DNA from: Muribaculaceae bacterium Isolate-036 (Harlan) | GTDB lineage: Bacteria > Bacteroidota > Bacteroidia > Bacteroidales > Muribaculaceae | NCBI GenBank assembly: GCA_003833075.1 | Contig: RIAY01000014.1 | Span: 1 to 64,000, forward strand | DNA length: 64,000 nucleotides | Reading direction: 5' to 3' | Shown: positions 54,844 through 63,465 of the stretch, piece by piece | Numbering within the stretch: the first letter of the stretch is position 1 | Layout of the letters: every line of letters begins with the position of its first letter | Notes under the pieces: model-generated | The model's database searches: none | The model's input: only the letters and a program-made list of their open reading frames with translations | Told to the model about the DNA's origin: nothing | Program-made: the position numbers and the translations under genes

Positions 54844-57657
54844 TTACTTGGATTCAATACCCTCCATTATGACTTCTATACGATTTTTGCCGTTATAGAG
54901 ATTTTTCATAAATTTATTAAGTTCCTGGAGAGTAAGATTCTCTATCGCAGCCTTGTGACCGGAGATATCATCGAAACCTTTCTCAAGCATTACAAGATTA
55001 TTCTCCCAATAACCGTTATTGCGGACATTCATCTCATATTGCTTCATTGTAGCTTCTTTTACTTTATTAAAATCCTCCTCTTTCGCACCGTCATTCAGAA
55101 GTTTAAGGAACTCGGCGTTCGCACGTTCCTCCATTTTGCCAAGCATTTCGGCATTTGTCTCATATGTATATATCACCATCCACTGACCTGTATAAGGATT
55201 CAGGACAGCACCGGCAGCCGGACTATATGTCCCACCCATTTCCTCACGCAATGTTTCGGTAAATACCATTCTCAGTATCTGTCCGATGGTGCTTAGTTTA
55301 ACGGAATTCTCTATTGAATATGGAACATTCGTTCCGGAGAAGATTGCATAAACCTGAGATTTGGGAGAATGCATCGGCTGCTTGAAATTGTCTATAACCT
55401 GACCTGATGCAATAGTTATTGGTGAAAGATCCTTGACAACTGACTTTCCTTTCTTGGCAGGCAGAGTCGCCACATACTGCTCAAGAAGCGGCTTAAGAGT
55501 CTCGATGTCCACATTTCCCACGAAGACGAAAGTATAATCCGCTGCGTTTGCTGTTGACAGCCTGATCATGTCAAGAATCTCATTATAATTCGCTGCATCC
55601 AATGTATTCACATCAACTTCCTGGAACATCGGATTGTTGCCATATTGCGCCGAGGCAAGATGTTTGGAAAATACGAAATTGGGGTTTGAATCCGCGTTCT
55701 TCAATATGGAACGAGCCTGATCAATTTGTGCGTTAAATGTTTCCGGATCCGGATTGACAGAAGTGAATCCGGCATAAATAAGTTCCATCAGCGTGGGCAG
55801 ATCCTTTACAGAACTGCTTCCATCAAATGAATTTACAGTATTGCCAACAGAATAAGAGAGCGAAGCCACCTTACCAGAAAGATATTTTCTTAGCTTGACA
55901 TTGTCAAAGTTCCCAATTTTACTTGCAGAGAATGCATCTTCCATAAGAAGAACATTTGCAGCCTGTGATTCAGGATATGAACGTTTGCCACCGTTTCTGA
56001 ACGCTGTGAAACGAATCTCGTCAGCCTTGAAATCTGTTGGTTTTACAATAACGCGTACACCATTGGAAAGAAGCAATTCAGTCGTACCGAACTTGCCTTC
56101 GCTCTGAGCTTTGATTTTTCCGGGTTTGGGAAGTTTCTCAATCAAAGGATCTGTTATCACCTCATCTACATAAGCCTCATATTCGGCATTGAGAGCATTT
56201 TCAAGTGTAGAGAGCATTTCTTTCTCTGAAGCGGGAGCAATACCCTCTTTTTTAGGCTGGTCAATAACGATTACCTGATTCTCCGGAGTAAGGATTGTCG
56301 CAGCGACCTGATTGATAGCCATTACAGGTATATTAGGAAGCAACTGCTTCACCAGCTCAAATTCCATTTCAATACCGGGTGCCGCTTCGTTATCGACAAA
56401 ATGACGAATAAGCTCGTTTGCATACGCACCGTTGGTAGTTTTGTTTCTTTCGTTATACAGTTTCTCATATCTTGCAGTCATGCTATCATATACACGCTGC
56501 AACTCGCTGTCAGTAAAACCAGTTTTGCAAGCTCTGGCTATTATCCCCATAGCTTCGGCAAAACCCTCTTTGATATCCGTCTTCCCGACAACTGTGATTG
56601 TGAACGCCGCTTTAGTCTTCGATACCCAGAAATCACCGAAATGCACACCAGCATAGGCATATTTACATTCGGGCTTCTGATTGTATTCTGTAAGCCTGTT
56701 GTTTATCAATGAAGAAAGAATTGATTCAAGCAACTGATCCTGAACATAACCGGCAAGCGTGTTACGCATCTCAAAAGGAGTTTTTTCGGTTTTGAAACTC
56801 AACGTAAGTCTTGTGAACTGACCTTCCGGATCTTCAAAAACTACAAATATAGGCTCTTTGTTATCGCTTACAGTCGGATAAGTCCTTTCAGCAGCATTCT
56901 CAGGCATAGGAATCGGAGAGAACAGGTCGATAACCTTCTTCTCCATTTCATCTGCATCAAAATCTCCAACAATGATAATGCCCTGCTGATCCGGACGGTA
57001 CCATTTCTTATAATATGCCCTCAACACCTCCGGAGGAAAGTTACGAACAACTTCCATTTTTCCTATAGGCATCTGCTGATACTGATATTCCTTATATACT
57101 TTAGGCAAGATGTATTCAAGCATACGGGAATTTGCATCGTTACGGGAACGCCATTCTTCCTCTATGACACCGCGCTCCGCGTTGATTTCGTCTTCTTCAA
57201 GAAGAATCTCTCCGCTCCAGTCATGAATTGCGAGCAGAACGCTGTCCATCAGAGCCTTGTCGGTAGTCGGCACATTATTTATATTATACACGGTCTCATC
57301 GAAAGCTGTGTATGCATTTATATCCGCGCCAAAACGGATTCCCTTGGACTGAAGATAATTGAGCATATTCTTTCCGGGGTAATGGCTTGTTCCGTTGAAT
57401 GCCATATGTTCAAGAAAGTGTGCAAGACCGAGTTGCTCCGATGTCTCGAGCGTAGAACCGACTTTCTGCGCTATATAAAAATTTGCACGCTCTTTGGGTT
57501 CTTCATTATGCATGATAAAATACTGCAAGCCGTTAGGCAATGTTCCATGCTTTACTGCCGGGTTAAGAGGCAGCGGCTGCATTTGCGGCTGTTGAGCAAA
57601 TGCTCCGAAAGCGCCGACGATCATTATCGCCACGCTCAACATTCTTTTTAGAATCAT
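54844..57657 (-). CDS. M16-family zinc metallopeptidase
   Basis: A 937-residue secreted peptidase with a signal peptide (ends AFAQQ). The zinc motif HXXEH is in GLAHFLEHMAFNGTSHYPG (about residues 78-96), with the third ligand Glu in EINAERGVIEEEW. A second, inactive M16 half follows, as in pitrilysin-type proteins (EEMGGTYSPAAGAV near the C-terminus). It probably degrades peptides in the periplasm. Transcribed alone, with a hairpin at its 3' end. Confidence 0.93.
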   Translation of the reverse strand: MILKRMLSVAIMIVGAFGAFAQQPQMQPLPLNPAVKHGTLPNGLQYFIMHNEEPKERANFYIAQKVGSTLETSEQLGLAHFLEHMAFNGTSHYPGKNMLNYLQSKGIRFGADINAYTAFDETVYNINNVPTTDKALMDSVLLAIHDWSGEILLEEDEINAERGVIEEEWRSRNDANSRMLEYILPKVYKEYQYQQMPIGKMEVVRNFPPEVLRAYYKKWYRPDQQGIIIVGDFDADEMEKKVIDLFSPIPMPENAAERTYPTVSDNKEPIFVVFEDPEGQFTRLTLSFKTEKTPFEMRNTLAGYVQDQLLESILSSLINNRLTEYNQKPECKYAYAGVHFGDFWVSKTKAAFTITVVGKTDIKEGFAEAMGIIARACKTGFTDSELQRVYDSMTARYEKLYNERNKTTNGAYANELIRHFVDNEAAPGIEMEFELVKQLLPNIPVMAINQVAATILTPENQVIVIDQPKKEGIAPASEKEMLSTLENALNAEYEAYVDEVITDPLIEKLPKPGKIKAQSEGKFGTTELLLSNGVRVIVKPTDFKADEIRFTAFRNGGKRSYPESQAANVLLMEDAFSASKIGNFDNVKLRKYLSGKVASLSYSVGNTVNSFDGSSSVKDLPTLMELIYAGFTSVNPDPETFNAQIDQARSILKNADSNPNFVFSKHLASAQYGNNPMFQEVDVNTLDAANYNEILDMIRLSTANAADYTFVFVGNVDIETLKPLLEQYVATLPAKKGKSVVKDLSPITIASGQVIDNFKQPMHSPKSQVYAIFSGTNVPYSIENSVKLSTIGQILRMVFTETLREEMGGTYSPAAGAVLNPYTGQWMVIYTYETNAEMLGKMEERANAEFLKLLNDGAKEEDFNKVKEATMKQYEMNVRNNGYWENNLVMLEKGFDDISGHKAAIENLTLQELNKFMKNLYNGKNRIEVIMEGIESK

Positions 57658-57827
57658 AATGACTGTATTAAATATGTTATGTTGTTTATAATTGCCGTTA
57701 TTTTGTGTAAAACATATTCACAAAGGTAATTCTTATATTTTAAATTTGCAAAAGAAAATTCATAAATTCAAAACATTTACTGACATTATGGTCATATCTT
57801 AAGAGCTCTTTCCTTAAAATCCGGAAT

Positions 57828-58355
57828 CTAAATGATGCCATTCATAAGTGCATATAATGACAATCCCGATATAGACCTTATGCCAAGCTTCGACGATATG
57901 TTCTTGCGGTGCGTAATTACTGTGCTCGGCGAGATACATAGACGGTCTGCGATTTCCTTGACAGTCAGTCCTGACACAAGTTCTTTAAGCACTTCTGTTT
58001 CTCTCGCTGTCAATTCTCCATTTTCGTCATTGCCGTTATTCTTGTTCAGAATTCGATCAAAAACAGTAAGGATTTCAGTGAGATCAGTATCCTTGCCGAT
58101 TGTTGCAAAACCTGAAGCAGAATGTCCGGTTTCTCGCGATATTGCTACAACCCGGTTGCGACGAGGAAGGAAAAAGTCAAGATTTCTCAACAATTCCTCG
58201 ACTGAAGCTATAAAACACTCGAACGAATCATCTGTACCGCGTATTTCGTCAAGACTGACAAAATTACGGGCATGTACCCCGGGATAACCTTCAAGGATAC
58301 TGCGTATCGCAAGTGACTCAAGCGATGAAACATCAATTAAAGCGATCTTTCGCAT
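57828..58355 (-). CDS. LuxR-type regulator with degenerate receiver domain
   Basis: A 175-residue regulator. Residues about 115-175 form a LuxR helix-turn-helix (LTARETEVLKELVSGLTVKEIADRL). Residues 1-105 look like a receiver fold but without the normal phosphoacceptor Asp and Lys: FECFIASVEELLRNLDFF stands where the Asp motif should be. No kinase is adjacent. It overlaps the upstream iron-sulfur-repair-like gene by 19 nt, so the two probably work together, for example in stress response (inference). Confidence 0.8.
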   Translation of the reverse strand: MRKIALIDVSSLESLAIRSILEGYPGVHARNFVSLDEIRGTDDSFECFIASVEELLRNLDFFLPRRNRVVAISRETGHSASGFATIGKDTDLTEILTVFDRILNKNNGNDENGELTARETEVLKELVSGLTVKEIADRLCISPSTVITHRKNISSKLGIRSISGLSLYALMNGII

Positions 58356-59056
58356 AACGGTTTCAATATTCTGTCGCGAATACGATTGTTCTGACGGATA
58401 TCCTTGTCAAGCACAGATATGGCACTTACAACCGCCACACACAGATTTCTGTCATAATCACCCTTGAGATGAATGACAAAGAAAGATATGAGATCCCTTA
58501 TCTTGTCTTCAATATTGCTCTTGTCATATGGCAGTTCGATTTTTCTACTGTCATGAATTCCGTATCCTTTATGAAACGAATCATCTGAAACATTATCGCA
58601 GAATTTCAAATAAGGAAACCAATAGTCAATATCATCTCTGATCATTGATAGGATGTCGGATCTGACTTCAAGGTAAAACTTATTGAGCAATTGCAGATTA
58701 TTATCGCCGCAACTTTCGGAACCGCAATCTGCCTTCCTTTGCATCAGAAGATTGAAATGCCTGTCTATATTAGGAATCTGAATTCTTTCATAATAATGGT
58801 CTGTTTTTTCAAGATAATTAACCACCATAGAAAGATGAGTTCGTTCGGCAATTCTCTCAGGGAAATAATCCGGATTAAGATAAGTGTTTATAACTGCCAA
58901 AAAGAAATCTGTGTCGATGCCGGCATCGACACAGATTTCCGAAATAGTGCAATCTCCCACACCGAGAAAAATCCCGAAACGGTTGATAACCGCCACAATC
59001 GACGGATCCTCGAATATCGGTTCACTCAGTCTGGAATCTTTTGTATATACCGCCAT
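58337..59056 (-). CDS. RIC/ScdA-type hemerythrin-domain protein, probable iron-sulfur repair or stress sensor
   Basis: A 239-residue protein. The N-terminal ScdA-like domain is residues about 17-60 (PSIVAVINRFGIFLGVGDCTISEICVDAGI), followed by a helical hemerythrin-like region with KTDHYYERIQIPNIDRHFNLL. The family normally carries di-iron His/Glu ligands and repairs iron-sulfur clusters after oxidative or nitrosative damage; only some candidate ligands are visible, so metal binding is uncertain. It overlaps the LuxR-type gene by 19 nt. A 36-bp perfect palindrome lies inside the ScdA-like part. Confidence 0.7.
   Translation of the reverse strand: MAVYTKDSRLSEPIFEDPSIVAVINRFGIFLGVGDCTISEICVDAGIDTDFFLAVINTYLNPDYFPERIAERTHLSMVVNYLEKTDHYYERIQIPNIDRHFNLLMQRKADCGSESCGDNNLQLLNKFYLEVRSDILSMIRDDIDYWFPYLKFCDNVSDDSFHKGYGIHDSRKIELPYDKSNIEDKIRDLISFFVIHLKGDYDRNLCVAVVSAISVLDKDIRQNNRIRDRILKPLCERSL
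58904..58939. other. 36-bp perfect palindrome inside a coding region
   Basis: All 18 base pairs on each side of 58921/58922 are complementary. It encodes the ICVDAGIDTDF part of the ScdA-like domain, which fits the family, so it is not an insertion. The opposite strand reads almost the same peptide. Confidence 0.8.
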
Positions 59057-59075
59057 TTTATTTATTTCAATATCT

Positions 59076-59633
59076 TTATTTCACAGCAGGATTGACAACC
59101 ACACAGGAAGACGGCGAGATAACTATGTCCATTTTCACGTCATGCGATTCAGCCTGTATCTCATTAACAATCTGAAACTCATAGCCGATTCCGATTTTTA
59201 TAGCTCTCATTGATCTGAGAAGTCTATCATAAAATCCCTTGCCGCGTCCGACACGGTTACCTCTGTTATCATAAGCTACACCAGGCACTATTATAAGATC
59301 TATGTCGTCCGGGTTCACGACATCGTTCCCGGTAGGCTCTTCAATATGGAACGCCCCGAGTTCAAGCCGTGTTTCGTCATAAGGGAGAATCTCAAGATTG
59401 ACCCCATTCACTCTTGGCAGATAAAAACGTTTCCGGTTGCTCCATTTAGTCAGAAAGGCTCGCGTGGAAAGCTCATCCGGAAGTGAATGATACATAAGTA
59501 TCCTCTCGGCTACCATAAATGCCGCTGTATTCTCAACACGCCTGAAAACGTCATCAGCCGCCGATTGTCGCTCCTTTTCAAGCAGCATGGATTTCAAATC
59601 CCTGATTTTCTTTCTGATTTCATTCTTTTCCAT
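59076..59633 (-). CDS. 5-formyltetrahydrofolate cyclo-ligase
   Basis: A 185-residue enzyme that converts 5-formyl-THF and ATP to 5,10-methenyl-THF, returning this folate form to one-carbon metabolism. Family marks are the N-terminal EIRKKIRDLKS helix, the substrate motif PGVAYDNRGNRVGRGKGFYDR and the C-terminal VKMDIVISP. It lies 7 bp after the S41 protease stop and 20 bp before the hemerythrin-type gene, inside a minus-strand run. Confidence 0.93.
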   Translation of the reverse strand: MEKNEIRKKIRDLKSMLLEKERQSAADDVFRRVENTAAFMVAERILMYHSLPDELSTRAFLTKWSNRKRFYLPRVNGVNLEILPYDETRLELGAFHIEEPTGNDVVNPDDIDLIIVPGVAYDNRGNRVGRGKGFYDRLLRSMRAIKIGIGYEFQIVNEIQAESHDVKMDIVISPSSCVVVNPAVK

Positions 59634-59640
59634 AGTATTG

Positions 59641-61257
59641 TTATTTGATATTTATCGGCGATTCCCCTTCTTCAAGAACCTTGACAGCGCGTAATACAGT
59701 AGGATCTGACTGATTGAGAATCTCCAGAAACGAATTGAATCCTATTAGATCTCTTGCTATCACGGCCTTTAGCTGATTGAGAAGCAGATTGCGCGATTTA
59801 TTGATGTAGTACCAACGAGCCGGCAGTCCGTTGTTCGCGGCGAATGCAACAAAATTATTCAGCAGCATGTTGTCGCGTGGCATGATTCTTTTAAGATCTT
59901 CCATAGAATTCTTCCCATTCAACATAGGACGATACGTTTCCGCAAACTCACCTGCATAACGCTGTATAAGACCGCGGTTAAGAGCCTCAAGATAATAGGA
60001 AGTGTATCCGGTCGTGTCTTCCGGCACAAATATGTCGGGCATTATTCCGCCCCCTCCGTAGACTGTGCGTCCGTTGGGAGTGGTAAATATCTTGCTTTTG
60101 TCCATTTTTATGGAATCCTGAGAATAGAACTCACCATGATTGTACCTGTCAAGAATATCCAGATCATATTTACCATCACGACCACGCTTGTATTCTTTCT
60201 GAATACAACGCCCGGAGGGTGTGTAATATCTTGCCACAGTAAGCCGGATTCCTGAACTGTCAGGCAGTACTATCGGATTCTGTACAAGCCCCTTGCCAAA
60301 CGATCTGCGACCAATGACCAGTCCCCTGTCATTATCCTGGATTGCTCCTGCAAATATTTCTGACGCAGAAGCTGAGAATTCGTTGGTAAGCACAGTCAAC
60401 TCGACATTCTGAAACTGTCCGTTCCCATCACTTATCGCCATTGTCTCGTTTTCAGGTCGTCGCCCCTGTGTATATACAATCATCTTTCCGGCAGGAAGGA
60501 ATTCATTCGCCATGTAGATTGCCTGATCCATGAACCCGCCGGAATTACCCCGGAAGTCAAGCACATATTTCTCAGCCCCTTTCTTTCTCAATTCCACGAG
60601 AGCATTGAAAAACTCGTTGTATGTTGTCCGCGCGAACTTACTTACGCGGATATACCCGATTTTATCCGAAAGCATATACTTTGAATCGACACTGTACTCG
60701 GGTATCTTATCACGCACCACGTCAAATGTCAGTATCTTGGAGACTCCCTTCCGTTTAACTTTAAGAGTCACTTTGGAGCCCTCCTTTCCTCTGAGGCGCT
60801 TGAACACTTCCTGATTGGAGACTTTGTCTCCACATAAAGCATTACCGTCAGCCTCAAGAATCATATCACCCGGCTGAAGCCCCACCAGTTCGGCAGGTCC
60901 TCCGGGAACAACCTCAATGACTTTTACCGTATCTGAAAGAATCTGAAAAGAGACGCCTACTCCCCCAAAGGCACCCTCAAGCTCTTCATTGGTCGCAGTC
61001 AGCTCTGACTTCGGAATATACGCAGAATGAGGGTCAAGAGAAGCGAGTAGATCAGGAATTGCTGTTTCCATCAAAGAATCTATATCAATCTGATCCACAT
61101 ACTGATTCCTGACAAGTCCGAGTATTGTCTGCATTTTTTCCTGTCCCGGGGAAAGCTTTCTTACAGCTTCATACTTGCCTATAAAAATACCTCCTATCAC
61201 TCCTGACGCAATGGCAAAAGGGAGTATGACAGCTGATATGTTTCTTTTTTTAGCCAT
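59641..61257 (-). CDS. S41 C-terminal processing peptidase
   Basis: A 538-residue periplasmic protease. One N-terminal transmembrane or signal segment (residues about 5-25), a PDZ domain (about 85-165, GGVGVSFQILSDTVKVIEVVPGGPA) and the S41 catalytic domain with Ser in NEFSASASEIFAGAI and Lys in RRSFGKGLVQ. I start at ATG 61257; the longer frame to 61293 would overlap the deaminase gene and lacks family support. Confidence 0.93.
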   Translation of the reverse strand: MAKKRNISAVILPFAIASGVIGGIFIGKYEAVRKLSPGQEKMQTILGLVRNQYVDQIDIDSLMETAIPDLLASLDPHSAYIPKSELTATNEELEGAFGGVGVSFQILSDTVKVIEVVPGGPAELVGLQPGDMILEADGNALCGDKVSNQEVFKRLRGKEGSKVTLKVKRKGVSKILTFDVVRDKIPEYSVDSKYMLSDKIGYIRVSKFARTTYNEFFNALVELRKKGAEKYVLDFRGNSGGFMDQAIYMANEFLPAGKMIVYTQGRRPENETMAISDGNGQFQNVELTVLTNEFSASASEIFAGAIQDNDRGLVIGRRSFGKGLVQNPIVLPDSSGIRLTVARYYTPSGRCIQKEYKRGRDGKYDLDILDRYNHGEFYSQDSIKMDKSKIFTTPNGRTVYGGGGIMPDIFVPEDTTGYTSYYLEALNRGLIQRYAGEFAETYRPMLNGKNSMEDLKRIMPRDNMLLNNFVAFAANNGLPARWYYINKSRNLLLNQLKAVIARDLIGFNSFLEILNQSDPTVLRAVKVLEEGESPINIK

Positions 61258-61270
61258 TTCAAATATATGA

Positions 61271-61708
61271 TTATTGGCATTCCTCGTCTTCAAGAGGTAA
61301 ATATACTACCTCTATGCCTGCCTTTTTCAATAAATCAAGACCATCGGTAATCCTGTAGATGTCAGAAAAAACAACTCTTTTGATACCAGCCTGGATAATC
61401 AGTTTCGAACATTCCATACACGGACTCGTCGACACATAAAGAGTGCTCCCCTCGCTTGAATTATTCGAACGCGCTACTTTTGTTATTGCATTTGCCTCGG
61501 CATGCAGCACATATGGGAATGTCACCCCTTCAGCACTTTCGCATACATTGGCGAATCCCGCCGGCGTGCCGTTATAACCGTCAGATATAATCATCTTGTC
61601 TTTAACAAGAATCGCCCCGACTTTTCTGCGCTGACAATATGAATTTTCACTCCATATGCCCGCCATTCGCAAATATCTGCGGTCAAGAGTTGTCTGTTTG
61701 TCTTTCAT
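61271..61708 (-). CDS. dCMP deaminase (zinc-dependent cytidine/deoxycytidylate deaminase)
   Basis: A 145-residue enzyme that deaminates dCMP to dUMP, the precursor of dTMP. The zinc site is His-Ala-Glu in YVLHAEANAI and Cys-X-X-Cys in SPCMECSK. The start is ATG 61706-61708; an open 25-codon extension runs into trxB sequence and is not family-like. It ends 13 bp before the S41 protease start and begins 7 bp after trxB. Confidence 0.92.
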   Translation of the reverse strand: MKDKQTTLDRRYLRMAGIWSENSYCQRRKVGAILVKDKMIISDGYNGTPAGFANVCESAEGVTFPYVLHAEANAITKVARSNNSSEGSTLYVSTSPCMECSKLIIQAGIKRVVFSDIYRITDGLDLLKKAGIEVVYLPLEDEECQ

Positions 61709-61715
61709 CTGTTGC

Positions 61716-62660
61716 TTATAAATCGTTTTCAAGAATATACCTTTCGGCATCAATCGCCGCCCTACATCCTGTACCTGCCGCACTTACAGCCTGACGATAT
61801 ATGGGATCCGCACAATCTCCCGCCGCGAATACTCCCGCTACGTTTGTGGAAGTATAAGGAGCGTTCACCTTGATATAGCCCTCTTCATCCATATCTATCT
61901 GACCCTTGAATATTCCGGTGTTAGGACGATGTCCGATTCCCAAAAAGAAACCGTCTATTTCTATATCAAACTCAGTTTGCTCCGGTGTGCCGAGATGACG
62001 GACAAGCCTTGCTCCTTCCACACCATCTTCTCCGAAAAGTCCGACAGTGTTGCAATTGAAGAGTATCTCTATGTTCTCACGTTCATTTACACGTTTCTTC
62101 ATTATGTCGGAAGCACGCAGATAATCCTTCCTTACAATCATGTAGACTTTTTTTGCAAGAGTAGACAGATATAAAGCCTCCTCGCAGGCAGTGTCTCCGC
62201 CTCCGACAACGGCAACAGTCTTTTTCCTATAGAAAAAGCCATCACAGGTGGCACAAGCACTCACTCCAAGTCCATTATATTTTTCTTCATCAGGAATTCC
62301 AAGATATTTCGCCGAAGCTCCTGTGGAAATAATAACAGTGTCTGCAACAACAACATCTCCACGATCATCGACACAGCGGAAAGGACGCTGGCTGAAATCA
62401 ACACTGTCGATCAAACGAGACACTACGCGTGCGCCGAAACGCTCCGCCTGATCTCTCAGATGCTGCATCATCTCCATGCCCTGCACTCCATTCGGATAAC
62501 CGGGGAAATTCTCTATTTCTGTAGTCTGAGTCAACTGACCTCCCGGCTGGTTTCCCTCATAAATCACAGGACTCAGATTTGCTCTTGATGCATATATACC
62601 GGCGGTATATCCTGCCGGACCGGAACCTATAATCAACACTTTTGTTCTTTCTTCTGTCAT
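61716..62660 (-). CDS. trxB: Thioredoxin reductase
   Basis: A 314-residue FAD/NADPH enzyme that reduces thioredoxin, probably including the TrxA encoded at 22.2 kb. Motifs are FAD-binding IIGSGPAGYTAGIYA, the redox pair Cys-Ala-Thr-Cys in SACATCDGFFY, NADPH-binding VGGGDTACEEALYL and the C-terminal GVFAAGDCADP. The ATG at 62658-62660 gives the family start; the frame is open 15 codons further upstream. Confidence 0.97.
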   Translation of the reverse strand: MTEERTKVLIIGSGPAGYTAGIYASRANLSPVIYEGNQPGGQLTQTTEIENFPGYPNGVQGMEMMQHLRDQAERFGARVVSRLIDSVDFSQRPFRCVDDRGDVVVADTVIISTGASAKYLGIPDEEKYNGLGVSACATCDGFFYRKKTVAVVGGGDTACEEALYLSTLAKKVYMIVRKDYLRASDIMKKRVNERENIEILFNCNTVGLFGEDGVEGARLVRHLGTPEQTEFDIEIDGFFLGIGHRPNTGIFKGQIDMDEEGYIKVNAPYTSTNVAGVFAAGDCADPIYRQAVSAAGTGCRAAIDAERYILENDL

Positions 62661-62744
62661 GGCTATATTCTGATTTATTATGTCTGAACTCAATGTCCAG
62701 CACATTTAACATTTATATGATTTATATATGATCTTATTGTCAAT

Positions 62745-63386
62745 CTATCTCAGGTCAATAATCTGGACCCGCGGATATTTTGCCTTGGGATATTCAAATT
62801 CCGAAGCACTGATGGATTTCGAATAATCAAGTGATTTAATCCTGACAGTAGCGGCTGTCCCCGCTCTTGGAATCACAACGAATTTCTCAGGTTTAAAAGA
62901 TTTTGAATTCAATGTAATTTCTACAGACCTTACCTGATTCTTCTTTGACTTGGGAATAAGCGTAACCACGTATTTCCCTGCCACCCTGTTTTTTGAGAAT
63001 GTTACCGAATAATTCGCGGAATACGTTCTGAGATATTCCAACGGGTTAGATTCTGATATTTCATTTGCTGTCGGTGTCACAACCGTAGTCTCCTTTGACG
63101 AAGTGTTATATGACCACATATGTTTCCCGTTATACCACGATGTGGATACGGGCGTGGCAAACACAAACTTATTACCGCTTGCTTTCAGGCTACCGGTAAA
63201 CGAACCGCCTGATGTTGTAACGCCAAACACACCGACAATCCCTTTTGCCGCTTTGGCATAAGAGGCAGCCTTATTCATAACCTCGGTCGCCGTAAGAGCG
63301 TAGAGACTGGTTGAAACTGCAAAAGCAAGAAAAACCAGCGTATATCTCAATATTTCAACTTTATTTTTAATCTGAACGTTCTGCAT
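62745..63386 (-). CDS. LolA-like outer-membrane lipoprotein carrier
   Basis: A 213-residue periplasmic protein with an N-terminal signal or anchor segment (about residues 12-29, LVFLAFAVSTSLYAL) and the LolA beta-fold (GSFTGSLKASGNKFVFA, SWYNGKHMWSYNTSSKETTVVTP, YSVTFSKNR, YVVTLIPK). LolA carries lipoproteins from the LolCDE complex to the outer membrane. Position between ftsK and trxB is typical of Bacteroidales. Confidence 0.85.
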   Translation of the reverse strand: MQNVQIKNKVEILRYTLVFLAFAVSTSLYALTATEVMNKAASYAKAAKGIVGVFGVTTSGGSFTGSLKASGNKFVFATPVSTSWYNGKHMWSYNTSSKETTVVTPTANEISESNPLEYLRTYSANYSVTFSKNRVAGKYVVTLIPKSKKNQVRSVEITLNSKSFKPEKFVVIPRAGTAATVRIKSLDYSKSISASEFEYPKAKYPRVQIIDLR

Positions 63387-63465
63387 ACTTTATTTATGAG
63401 GAGTTTTAAATATAACATGTCCCGGCGACTCCATGTTTAGTCTTTTAAACATATGGTAAAAGACT

